Origin: Rhodospirillaceae bacterium
GTDB taxonomy: Bacteria > Pseudomonadota > Alphaproteobacteria > UBA8366
NCBI GenBank assembly: GCA_002722095.1
Contig: PBKG01000016.1
Coordinates: 180,998 to 244,997 of the forward strand
Length of the DNA stretch: 64,000 bases
Reading direction: 5' to 3'
Under the pieces are notes generated by a model, which saw nothing but the letters and a program-made list of their open reading frames with translations, did not search any database and was not told the DNA's origin. This document shows, piece after piece, positions 46,831 through 56,224 of this stretch. A program made the translations under genes and the position numbers. How positions within the stretch are numbered: the first letter of the stretch is position 1; each line of letters begins with the position of its first letter.

Positions 46831-47772
46831 TTAGTCGTCGTATTTCGTAAGCATCTCCTCGCTGAAATATTTTCTTTCCAGCTCCATTTGTTTCGCCTGA
46901 CCCTCTCCCTCTGGCCCCACCTTGGGGATCGGGTATGGTTTGTCCTTGCGTTCAGCCTGAAAATCTTCCCAAGCGGTCATGCCGCGCTCGTTAAAATCCT
47001 GCATGAAATCGAACAGCGCCGCCCAGGTAACGTGATGGGTAAATCCGGGGAACCAGGCAATATTGCAACCGAGCTCCAAATGCTCTTCCAGCGTCAAAAA
47101 CCGGTCGAGCTTGCCTTTCATAAAGGAGAGTGGCCCCTTCACCGCCTTGCGCGCTTGCGCGATCTCGTCTTTCGAATGCGGCGATTCAAGCTGAACCCAA
47201 TCGACACCCGCCTCTTGCTCGTACGCCTGCAGACGCTTGATGCAATCGTCGAGATCGCTATTGGCGGCATCGCGCGCATAACATTGCGCCTGGATGACAA
47301 AATCGGGGTCGAGTTCGTTTTTCATATCGACGGCGGCCCGATAACGCGCAATCGCCTGTTCGAGCGGCACCACCTCGACGCCATCGCTCTGGGTCTTACG
47401 TTTGCCTTCGATCGGCTGATCGTCGATACGAATTCCGGCAATGCCGGCCTTGATGCTCTCCTTCACCAACCTCCGCACCGCCATAATGCCGCCGTGACCG
47501 GTGTCACCATCAATAATGACCGGAAACTCGACACTGTCGGCGATCCAGCCGGCGATCTGGATGCACTCCATCATGCCCGCCTGGCCCACATCGTCCATGC
47601 CTGTGTAAGCGCCAACAACGCCGCCGGTACCGACGAAGCCACATTCGCAGCCTGCCGCCTCCATCACCCGCGCATGGGCAGCCGACGGCGGATGCAGCAC
47701 CACCAGCACCTTGTCCTTGCGATGAATTAGCTTTTTGAGACGTGTCGAGGCTTTGTTCGCCTGAGCCGTCAT
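46831..47772 (-). CDS. Isocitrate lyase/PEP mutase family enzyme
   Basis: A 313-residue (beta/alpha)8 enzyme. The metal motif is VIIDGDTGHGG (D88, D90). The flexible active-site loop reads GIRIDDQPIEGKRKTQSDG and lacks the cysteine of isocitrate and methylisocitrate lyases (K-K-C-G), so a different C-C lyase, hydrolase or decarboxylase activity is likely, for example on oxaloacetate or an alkylmalate. ATG 47772 follows GGGGGAGAG. It is the first gene of the enzyme-transporter block and follows the htrA terminator; the promoter should lie in 47773-47854. Confidence 0.87.
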   Translation of the reverse strand: MTAQANKASTRLKKLIHRKDKVLVVLHPPSAAHARVMEAAGCECGFVGTGGVVGAYTGMDDVGQAGMMECIQIAGWIADSVEFPVIIDGDTGHGGIMAVRRLVKESIKAGIAGIRIDDQPIEGKRKTQSDGVEVVPLEQAIARYRAAVDMKNELDPDFVIQAQCYARDAANSDLDDCIKRLQAYEQEAGVDWVQLESPHSKDEIAQARKAVKGPLSFMKGKLDRFLTLEEHLELGCNIAWFPGFTHHVTWAALFDFMQDFNERGMTAWEDFQAERKDKPYPIPKVGPEGEGQAKQMELERKYFSEEMLTKYDD

Positions 47773-47854
47773 ACTCTCCCCCGGAATTCCTGCGAATTCA
47801 TTGATTCTCATTATGCCGAACGGGGCGGGGATTTCTAGACAGCTGGCAATTGGC

Positions 47855-47890
47855 AAAAAAAGAGCGGCGCCCAAATAAAGGCGCCGCTCT
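47855..47890 (-). terminator. Intrinsic terminator of htrA
   Basis: An 11-bp perfect stem AGAGCGGCGCC/GGCGCCGCTCT (47861-47871 and 47880-47890) with an 8-base loop, followed on the minus strand by a run of T (complement of 47855-47860). It lies 38 bases after the htrA stop and insulates the downstream enzyme-MFS block. Confidence 0.92.
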
Positions 47891-47927
47891 AAAATTTAGG
47901 TCAGATAGTTTGGTGTCGAGTTCGCCC

Positions 47928-49418
47928 TCAGCTTTTACCGAGCTTAAGACCGATAAAGCGAACCTCGCCGCCTTCGTTGATTAAAAGCAACACAGACTTC
48001 TGATCCGCATCCTTGGCCTTCTTAAGCGCTTTAGCGAACTCGCGAGGGGTCTTCACTTTGGCCTGATTGACCTCGACGATCACCGTACCGGGCCGCAGAC
48101 CCTTGTCCGCTGCGACGCCGCCAGATTTCACGCCGGTGACCAGTACGCCCTCGACATCTTCGGAGAGTTTGAAGCGCTTGGCGAGATTGTCGCTGATCGG
48201 CGCAAGACTAAGACCGAGTTCATCGAAGTCTCGTGAATTGCCTTTCGGACGCGACTTGCCGCCTTTCAACGAAACCTGGTCTACCTTTTCCAGTTCGCCA
48301 AGTTTTACATAAAGACGCTTGTTTCCCTTGTTTCGCCAGACATCGACTCTTACATCCTTGCCGACATCTGTTTCCGCAACCATGCGAGGAAGCCGTCGGG
48401 ATTCCTCAACTCGCTTGCCATCGAATTTCAGAATAACGTCACCACTCTTAAAACCGGCACGAGCAGCGGGGCTATCCTTAACGACCCCCGCAACCAACGC
48501 ACCATAGGCTTCGTCGAGACCGAGGCTGTCGGCGATGTCTTTGGATACGGTCTGAATCTGAACGCCAAGCCAACCACGCTTGGTCACACCGAATTTTTGC
48601 AACTGCGCGATGACCCCTTTGGCCAATTGCGACGGGATCGAAAACCCGATGCCGATACTGCCGCCGTTCGGCGAAAGAATGGCCGTGTTGATACCAATAA
48701 CGCGCCCTTGCATATCGAAAAGCGGACCACCGGAATTGCCGCGGTTGATCGGCGCGTCCGTTTGGATGAAATCATCGTAGGGCCCTGAGCGAATGTCGCG
48801 GCCGCGGGCGGAAATAATCCCCGCCGAGACCGAGCCACCGAGACCGAGTGGATTGCCGATCGCCAGCACCCAATCACCGACACGCGCTTTTCGCGAATCG
48901 CCCCAGCGCAAAGCCGGCAACTGTTTTTTCGATTTAACGCGCAACAGGGCTAGATCGGTTTTCTCGTCCTTACCGACCACCTTTGCTTCGAGACGGGTCT
49001 TATCCTTAAGCACTACGGTAATTTGATCGGCACCGTCGATGACATGATTGTTGGTCACGATGAGACCGGAGCTGTCGATGATGAATCCGGATCCAAGCGA
49101 TGTCGCTTTTTCGCTGGGCTCGGGCGCGTCCTTGCGATGTTTTTTGAATTGATCGAAGAAATCCTTAAACGGAGAGCCCGGCGGCAGATCGAAATCTGGA
49201 AAACCTTGCCCGCCTTTCCGGCTGACCTTTTGGCTGGTTGAAATATTGACCACTGCCGGCAGCAACTTCTCCACCAAGTCGGCGAAACTATCGGGCGCGG
49301 AGCGCGCCATTGCAGGTGCGGCCTGAAACATGAATACCGCAACCAGCGGCAACGCGACCAACATTTTCAGGCCGCGCGTGGCGGTAAACGTCGATCGTAC
49401 TTTCCTCATTTGGTCCAT
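47928..49418 (-). CDS. htrA: Periplasmic serine protease of the HtrA/DegP family
   Basis: A 496-residue trypsin-like protease and chaperone of the envelope stress response. Signal peptide about 1-37 (cut near APAMARS); catalytic triad H125 (TNNHVIDG), D155 (TDLALLRV) and S229 (RGNSGGPLF); then two PDZ domains (about 285-375 and 405-490). ATG 49418 follows GGAGGG; upstream and downstream ATGs at 49442 and 49409 are also in frame. It sits downstream of hflKC and the DUF2065 gene, a common alphaproteobacterial arrangement. Stretch 49419-49615 shows nothing further. Confidence 0.95.
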   Translation of the reverse strand: MDQMRKVRSTFTATRGLKMLVALPLVAVFMFQAAPAMARSAPDSFADLVEKLLPAVVNISTSQKVSRKGGQGFPDFDLPPGSPFKDFFDQFKKHRKDAPEPSEKATSLGSGFIIDSSGLIVTNNHVIDGADQITVVLKDKTRLEAKVVGKDEKTDLALLRVKSKKQLPALRWGDSRKARVGDWVLAIGNPLGLGGSVSAGIISARGRDIRSGPYDDFIQTDAPINRGNSGGPLFDMQGRVIGINTAILSPNGGSIGIGFSIPSQLAKGVIAQLQKFGVTKRGWLGVQIQTVSKDIADSLGLDEAYGALVAGVVKDSPAARAGFKSGDVILKFDGKRVEESRRLPRMVAETDVGKDVRVDVWRNKGNKRLYVKLGELEKVDQVSLKGGKSRPKGNSRDFDELGLSLAPISDNLAKRFKLSEDVEGVLVTGVKSGGVAADKGLRPGTVIVEVNQAKVKTPREFAKALKKAKDADQKSVLLLINEGGEVRFIGLKLGKS

Positions 49419-49615
49419 GGGACCCTCCATCCTAAATATCATGCGGCGGCGCCCAGAAATCGAGTTGGAACCGGGAGCCTCTTAACCCGCATGTATGCCG
49501 CTCGACAGCCAGTTCAATATAGCAAAGTCGGATACCCAAATATCTTCAAATTATCGCTATAACCGTGGCTGAATTGTGGCGGACATCTGGCAATTTTGCC
49601 GCCTTGCCTAGCCAA

Positions 49616-49975
49616 TCAATAGAACAAAACCAGCCCGGCCGCTCCGATACCGAGCGCAGTTTCGCCCCAAACCTTGACGACGGCCTCACCCGAAGCCACC
49701 CCGTAACGCATAACCTTTTTCATCACCATCGGTAGAAAGCCATAAAGAAGGCCCTCCAGCGCGATCGCCAGACAGGCGATCTGCAATAACCCTTCGGTCA
49801 GGCCGGCAACAACGCCGCCGATAACGATAAAAAGAAAGCCCACAAAACCTAGCGTGCGGTCTGGCACGTCCTGTAGGTCGCTCATTTTGCGCTTTGCCCA
49901 CGCCGGCCAGAATGCGGCAATTGCCCCTTCGATGGCAAAAAATAACGCCACCGCGAGTAAAACAAGCCGAATCAT
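49616..49975 (-). CDS. DUF2065 membrane protein with internal duplication
   Basis: A 119-residue protein with about four hydrophobic segments, roughly twice the usual DUF2065 length of about 60. Two copies of the motif E-G-x4-F-x-P-x3-K-x2-M occur at residues 16-31 and 74-89, each followed by a glycine-rich hydrophobic segment, so the protein appears to be two fused DUF2065 units. DUF2065 genes typically lie next to hflC, as here (13 bases apart). No function is known. Confidence 0.8.
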   Translation of the reverse strand: MIRLVLLAVALFFAIEGAIAAFWPAWAKRKMSDLQDVPDRTLGFVGFLFIVIGGVVAGLTEGLLQIACLAIALEGLLYGFLPMVMKKVMRYGVASGEAVVKVWGETALGIGAAGLVLFY

Positions 49976-49988
49976 GAAAACTCAGCCT

Positions 49989-50870
49989 TTATTTTTTGCC
50001 GCCTTGCACACCGAAATCGCCGAAATACCGAAAGAATTCGCTGTCAGGGCTCAAGACCATGGTGGTGTCGTTGCCAATCAGCGCTTTTTGATATTGTTCA
50101 AGCGATTTGTAGAATGCGAAGAACTCCGGATCCCGACCGTAGGCTTTACCCAGTATGTTATTGCGCTCGGCTTCGCCCTGGCCGCGAAAAATCTGGGCAT
50201 CACGTTCCGCATTAGCCAATAAGACCGTGCGTTCCTTGTCAGCTTGGGCGCGAATCTTCTGTGCGATCTCCTTGCCTTCGGCGCGCGCTTCACGGGCCTG
50301 GCGTTCACGCTCGGTGCGCATTCGGTCATACACAGACTTACTGGTATCGTCCGGCAAATCGGTACGTCCAATCCGAATATCGACGACTTTCATCCCGAGC
50401 CGCGCGGCATCACCTTCGACTTGCTTTTGAATCAGCTCCATCAAACCACTACGCTTTGCGGACAGCACTTCCTTGAGCGATACCTTCGCGATAACCGCCC
50501 GCAAGGCTGGATTGATCAGTTTGCCCAATCGGTCGCGCGCGGTCGCTTCGGTCGTGACACGCTGGAAATACAGCAAAGGATCGATAATCTGATAACGCGC
50601 GAAGGCATCCACATTGATGCGCTTCTTGTCAGTCAACAGAACCTCGAATTGCGGCGGATCCAAATCCAACGTCCGGCGATCGTAATATTGGACATTCTGG
50701 ATGAAAGGAATTTTCCACGCCAATCCAGGCGCGCGAATAACGCGTTTCGGTTCACCGAACTGAAGCACGATCGCCTGTTGAGTTTGGTGCACCGTGAACA
50801 ACGTCTGCAACAGTATGACGGCACCGACGACGAGGATAATTCCCAAAATTACAACTTTATTCTTTGACAT
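49989..50870 (-). CDS. hflC: HflC, membrane protease modulator
   Basis: A 293-residue SPFH/Band 7 protein: an N-terminal membrane anchor (about 7-25), the QQAIVLQFGEPKRV start of the SPFH domain and a long coiled coil rich in R, E and A (ERQAREARAEGKEIAQKIRA). With HflK it forms a periplasmic cage around FtsH and limits its proteolysis. ATG 50870 follows GGGGGCG. The stop of hflK lies 12 bases upstream. Confidence 0.95.
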   Translation of the reverse strand: MSKNKVVILGIILVVGAVILLQTLFTVHQTQQAIVLQFGEPKRVIRAPGLAWKIPFIQNVQYYDRRTLDLDPPQFEVLLTDKKRINVDAFARYQIIDPLLYFQRVTTEATARDRLGKLINPALRAVIAKVSLKEVLSAKRSGLMELIQKQVEGDAARLGMKVVDIRIGRTDLPDDTSKSVYDRMRTERERQAREARAEGKEIAQKIRAQADKERTVLLANAERDAQIFRGQGEAERNNILGKAYGRDPEFFAFYKSLEQYQKALIGNDTTMVLSPDSEFFRYFGDFGVQGGKK

Positions 50871-50882
50871 TTTCGCCCCCAC

Positions 50883-52058
50883 CTATTGCGTTCTTGAGGC
50901 GCCGTCAGGCGCGTTTTCCGTCGTATCGGAATCGGTTTCCGGTTCCGCATTCTCGCGTGCGCGTTTTTGCACCTCCGGAAGCGGTAAATACGGTACGACA
51001 CCCGGACCTGAGCCCGCTTTCTGGTCGATAATGACCTTCTGCGCATCGCCATAGACTTGCCCGATCACTTCCAGGTACATGCGCCGCTTCGTAACTTCGG
51101 GTGCAGCCTGGTAGGATTTGTAAACATCCTCGAACCGCTTCGCCTCACCGGTCGCTTCCTGGATTTGCTGTTCGCGATAGGCTTCGGCCTGTTTGATCTT
51201 TTGTTCCGCTAGGCCGCGAGCCTGGGGCACGATGGAGTTGGCATATGCTTCGGCCTCGTTGCGCAGCCGCTCCTGGTCCTGACGGGCACGCTGCACATCG
51301 TTAAACGCATCGATCACCTGTTTAGGCGGATCGGACTGCTCCAGCTGCACATTCTCAATTTCGATACCCGCATTGTAAGTATCCAATATCTTCTGCATCA
51401 GCTCTTTGGTCCGTGCCTGCATCTGTTCGCGCCCGATCGTTACCGCGTCATCGAATGACGTCTGACCGACTACTTCGCGCATCGAACTTTCCGCAACTGC
51501 CTTCACCGTCAGTTCCGGATCACGGATATTAAAAAGATAATTCTTAGCGTTTTTGATTTTCCACAACACCGCAAAATCCATATCGACGATATTTTCGTCT
51601 TGGGTCAGCATTAGGCTTTCTTGCGGAACATCCTGGTCTGCGCCAACTCGGCCACGCCGGTCCGATGTACTGCGATAACCCACATCGACCCGGTTTGATT
51701 TTGTCACTTTCGGTGTGATCGCTTGGCCGATCGGCGCCGGATAATTGTAATGAAGACCCGGACCTTTCGGCACCGGCAGCGCCTTACCGAAAATGAGTTC
51801 CACGCCCTGTTCGTCCGGCTGCACCCGGTAGAAGCCAGTCAGCAACCAAACGCCAACCACTAAAAGAACAATCAAGGTCAAAATCTTGCCGGAACCGCCG
51901 CCCGGGAAAATTCTTTTCAGCTTATCCTGGCTCTTGCGCAGCACTTCATCGAGGTCTGGCGGATTTCCGCCACCTCCGCCACTGCCGCCCCAAGGGCCTT
52001 GACCACCACCGCCGCCGCCCCATGGGCCGCCGCCGCCACTTTGATTTTGCCAAGGCAT
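50883..52058 (-). CDS. hflK: HflK, membrane protease modulator
   Basis: A 391-residue partner of HflC. The first 45 residues are a Gly/Trp-rich repeat (GGGGPWGGGG), typical of HflK, followed by a membrane segment (about 70-90), the SPFH domain (RVQPDEQGVELIFGKAL) and a coiled coil (LRNEAEAYANSIVPQARGLA). ATG 52058 follows GAGGAAGAAG; upstream in-frame codons add an unlikely leader. First gene of hflK-hflC-DUF2065-htrA; divergent from mrp. Confidence 0.95.
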   Translation of the reverse strand: MPWQNQSGGGGPWGGGGGGQGPWGGSGGGGGNPPDLDEVLRKSQDKLKRIFPGGGSGKILTLIVLLVVGVWLLTGFYRVQPDEQGVELIFGKALPVPKGPGLHYNYPAPIGQAITPKVTKSNRVDVGYRSTSDRRGRVGADQDVPQESLMLTQDENIVDMDFAVLWKIKNAKNYLFNIRDPELTVKAVAESSMREVVGQTSFDDAVTIGREQMQARTKELMQKILDTYNAGIEIENVQLEQSDPPKQVIDAFNDVQRARQDQERLRNEAEAYANSIVPQARGLAEQKIKQAEAYREQQIQEATGEAKRFEDVYKSYQAAPEVTKRRMYLEVIGQVYGDAQKVIIDQKAGSGPGVVPYLPLPEVQKRARENAEPETDSDTTENAPDGASRTQ

Positions 52059-52220
52059 ATCTTCTTCCTCATCCTGGTAATCTGTTTGTATCGTACCGGA
52101 GGCCTTTACCAACCGGCGTTCGGTCATATATGACACCGCTGGCGCCGATGCGTAAAGGCGAAGTTGTCGCTTAGCGGTCTATCAGGCATAAATATCGGTG
52201 CTCGCACGAGGATTTCAATC

Positions 52221-53351
52221 ATGTCCGGACCAACCGAAGCGCAAATACTGGACGCTCTGACAGCCGTCATCGAACCCGATAGCGGGAAGGATGTGGTCAG
52301 TCTCGAAATGGTGACCGGTTTGGTGATCAAGGACGGCAATATAGGGTTTTCCTTGGAAGTCGAGCCGGATCAAGGCGCGGCAATGGAACCGGTTTGACAA
52401 GCCGCCGTAAAAGCCGTGGAAAAATTGCCGGGCGTGCTTTCCGTTACAGTCGTGTTGACCGCACATCGTGCAGCGACCCAAAGCGCCACCGCAGAGCAAC
52501 CAAAAGAAAACCGGCCACAGGGCGGAAATCAACAATCCGCGGATTTGGCCGCCGGCGTCAAACATATCGTTGCGGTCGCGAGCGGTAAGGGAGGTGTCGG
52601 CAAGTCGACAGTCGCCGTCAATCTCGCTCTGGCTTTTATTGCCAACGGCCAACGCACCGCACTCCTGGATGCTGATATTTATGGCCCGTCGCAACCGCGC
52701 ATGATGGGAGTGGCCGGCGAAAAACCAGATAGCGCCGGCGATGAGAGGTTAAAGCCTGTCGAAAAACACGGTCTAAAGCTGATGTCGATGGGCTTCCTGG
52801 TGGAAGAAGACACGCCAATGATTTGGCGCGGGCCGATGGTAATGGGCGCATTGCAGCAATTCCTGCGCGACGTGGACTGGGGTGAATGCGACATTATGGT
52901 GGTCGACATGCCGCCCGGCACCGGAGACGCACAACTTACCTTGGCACAGCAAGTGCCCCTAGCGGGTTCGGTGATTATCTCGACGCCCCAAGACATCGCC
53001 CTAATCGACGCCCGTAAGGGTCTGAATATGTTTCGCAAGGTCGAAGTGCCGGTTCTCGGCATTGTCGAGAATATGAGCTACTTTCAGTGCCCGAGCTGCG
53101 GCCATCAGTCGAATATATTCGGTCATGGCGGTGCCCGCGAAGAAGCGGAAACTCTAGGCGTACCTTTTCTGGGCGAAATCCCACTTCATATGGACATTCG
53201 TGAAACGTCCGATGGCGGCAATCCGGTAGTGGTAAGCCAGCCGCAAAGTCCTTACGCAGAGTCATTTCGCGGCATCGCGGCAAAGGTTTGGGCGGCGCTG
53301 GAAGACGGCGAAACCGGTCAAAGGGCGGCACCCAACATCGTTATTCAGTAG
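52221..53351 (+). pseudogene. mrp: Mrp/ApbC Fe-S carrier ATPase, interrupted by in-frame TGA
   Basis: An Mrp/NBP35-type P-loop protein that carries Fe-S clusters. An N-terminal MIP18/DUF59 domain (codons 1-58) is followed in the same frame by TGA at 52395-52397 and then by AVKAVEKLPGVLSV, the ATPase domain with ASGKGGVGKST and the C-terminal CPSCG cluster ligands. Related proteins have Arg (L-R-x-A-A) at the TGA, so one CGA to TGA change explains it. The ATPase part could restart at an ATG or GTG just downstream. Either a recent nonsense mutation or a sequence error. GAGGA precedes ATG 52221. Confidence 0.8.
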
Positions 53352-53378
53352 CTACCTATAATTGGGTAGAGTTTCGAC

Positions 53379-54248
53379 ATGCGAATTTTCGCTCTCATAT
53401 TAGCCATTTTCCTGTTCTCCCAACCGGACATCGCTCCGGCAAAATCGCTCGATCAGGTACTGCACCAGGTTAACAAGCTTAGATCCAAACACGGCTTGAA
53501 TCCGCTTCGCCTCGAACCTCGCCTCACCGTATTTTCGCAGCGTCACGCGGAAGACATGGCACGACATAGATTTTTCGATACGCGTGCCCGCGACGGATCG
53601 GAGTTCGCAAAAAACGTTCTGAAAACCGGTTATGCATTTCAACGGATTGCAATTCAGGTCGCCGCCGGATACCCCACTGCGGCGCATGTTGTCGGTCATT
53701 GGGAGTTGGATGACCGTAAACGCAACCATATTCTTGACCCGCAAATGGTCGAGATCGGAATTGGCTACTCCGCCGTCGCCAATGACCCCCGCGGCCATAA
53801 TCACTATTGGGCAATAACGCTTGCCAACCCGGCACGGCGGGTCTCCGGTAACTGGCGCGCCGAAGTACTACAACGCGTCAACGCCTTTCGTGCCCGCTAC
53901 AGGCTCAAGCCGCTTCGGATCAATGAAGATTTGAACGAAGCCGCACAGGTCCATTCGGACGACATGGCGGACCGTGATTATTTCTCCCATGTGGCACCGG
54001 ATGGCAGCAGCGCGGCGGAGCGTGCAGAGCGCGCCGGTTATCCATGGCGGTTCATTTTGGAAAATATCGCGGCCGGCCAACCCTCGCCCGATGAAGTGGT
54101 GCGTGGCTGGATTCGCTCAGATAGCCACAGAGAGGCAATGCTTGAGCGCGATATAAAAGAAGCGGGTATCGGCTATCGTTACCTTCCAAACGACGGCGGT
54201 CGGGCACGCCATATTCACTATTGGGTATTGGTGATGGGGCGGCGATGA
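53379..54248 (+). CDS. Secreted protein with two tandem CAP domains
   Basis: A 289-residue protein with a signal peptide (about 1-20) and two CAP/SCP-like domains: residues about 25-140 (VNKLRSKHGLNPLRLEPRL, SQRHAEDMARHRFFDT, HYWAITLA) and 163-288 (VNAFRARYRLKPLRINEDL, AAQVHSDDMADRDYFSHVAP, ENIAAGQPSPDEVV, HYWVLVMG). The second keeps the His and Glu positions of the CAP cavity better (HSDDM, HVAP, ENIA); in the first several are altered (no ENI-type motif). Most bacterial CAP proteins have one domain. Role unknown. The next gene's ATG overlaps its TGA. Confidence 0.82.
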   Translation: MRIFALILAIFLFSQPDIAPAKSLDQVLHQVNKLRSKHGLNPLRLEPRLTVFSQRHAEDMARHRFFDTRARDGSEFAKNVLKTGYAFQRIAIQVAAGYPTAAHVVGHWELDDRKRNHILDPQMVEIGIGYSAVANDPRGHNHYWAITLANPARRVSGNWRAEVLQRVNAFRARYRLKPLRINEDLNEAAQVHSDDMADRDYFSHVAPDGSSAAERAERAGYPWRFILENIAAGQPSPDEVVRGWIRSDSHREAMLERDIKEAGIGYRYLPNDGGRARHIHYWVLVMGRR

Positions 54249-55030
54249 GGCGCGGCTCGGCGACGTTCTTCGCAATACAATTATTTTTTGCGTCTGGACC
54301 TCTCGCGGCACAGACCGTCGAAACGCTCAAACTTCGTGCCGACGTCAGTCAAAAAGTTCTCATTCTCGAACCTGCAGGACCGCCAAAGGCAAGCGTCGTA
54401 CTATTCGCCGGCGGCAGTGGCGAAATCGGCATCAATGACGACGGCACAATCGAACGCGACGGTAATTTTCTCATCCGGAGCCGTGGCCTTTTTCAAAAAC
54501 TAGGCCTGCTAGTCGCCGTCTACGACATGCCGGACGAAATCAGAAGCCGTGACCGCTATCGGCTTTCTGGCGACCACCCCGCGGATGTTGCCAAGCTGAT
54601 CGAACGCTTGCGGCAGATTGCGCCGGTGCCGGTTTGGCTGGTAGGCACGAGCCGAGGAACGATTTCAGTAGCCCATGTCGCGGCAGAGCTGAAAGGGAGA
54701 GCGGGGCCCGATGGCGTGGTCTTTACCGCATCCGTAACCCGCATGAGCAATAGCGGTCGACCGGATGTCAGCGATGCCAACCTGGATGAAATTCGAGTAC
54801 CTGCGTTGATTGTCCATCACAAGGATGACGAATGTTACGTGACATTGTGGCGCGATCAGGATGACTTTCTCGACGACTTAAAAAACGCGCCGAAGAAACA
54901 GCTGATCGGCCTAGTAGGCGGATCCGCCGGTAATCCCGATGATGAGTGCCGGGCTTTCTCCCATCACGGGTTTCTCGACATTGAGGAAAGGGCAGTCCAG
55001 GTGATCGCGGACTGGATCACGTCCTCCTAA
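54245..55030 (+). CDS. Secreted alpha/beta-hydrolase-like protein
   Basis: A 261-residue protein. Residues 1-22 look like a signal peptide (FFAIQLFFASGPLAAQ). The alpha/beta-hydrolase core shows VVLFAGGSGEIGI (oxyanion-type loop), the nucleophile elbow V-G-T-S-R-G-T and a late VHHKDDECY and FSHHGF that could hold the Asp and His. Start ATG 54245 overlaps the preceding TGA (ATGA), so it is translationally coupled to the CAP-domain gene. Substrate unknown. Confidence 0.75.
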   Translation: MRRGSATFFAIQLFFASGPLAAQTVETLKLRADVSQKVLILEPAGPPKASVVLFAGGSGEIGINDDGTIERDGNFLIRSRGLFQKLGLLVAVYDMPDEIRSRDRYRLSGDHPADVAKLIERLRQIAPVPVWLVGTSRGTISVAHVAAELKGRAGPDGVVFTASVTRMSNSGRPDVSDANLDEIRVPALIVHHKDDECYVTLWRDQDDFLDDLKNAPKKQLIGLVGGSAGNPDDECRAFSHHGFLDIEERAVQVIADWITSS

Positions 55031-55111
55031 CCGCTTGCCATGACCGCACAGCTTTGACAGGGTATGCCTCAATAATAACCATTGAATGATAACTATTGCC
55101 TAGGGGAAATC

Positions 55112-56221
<1,110 letters not shown>

Positions 56222-56224
56222 CTT

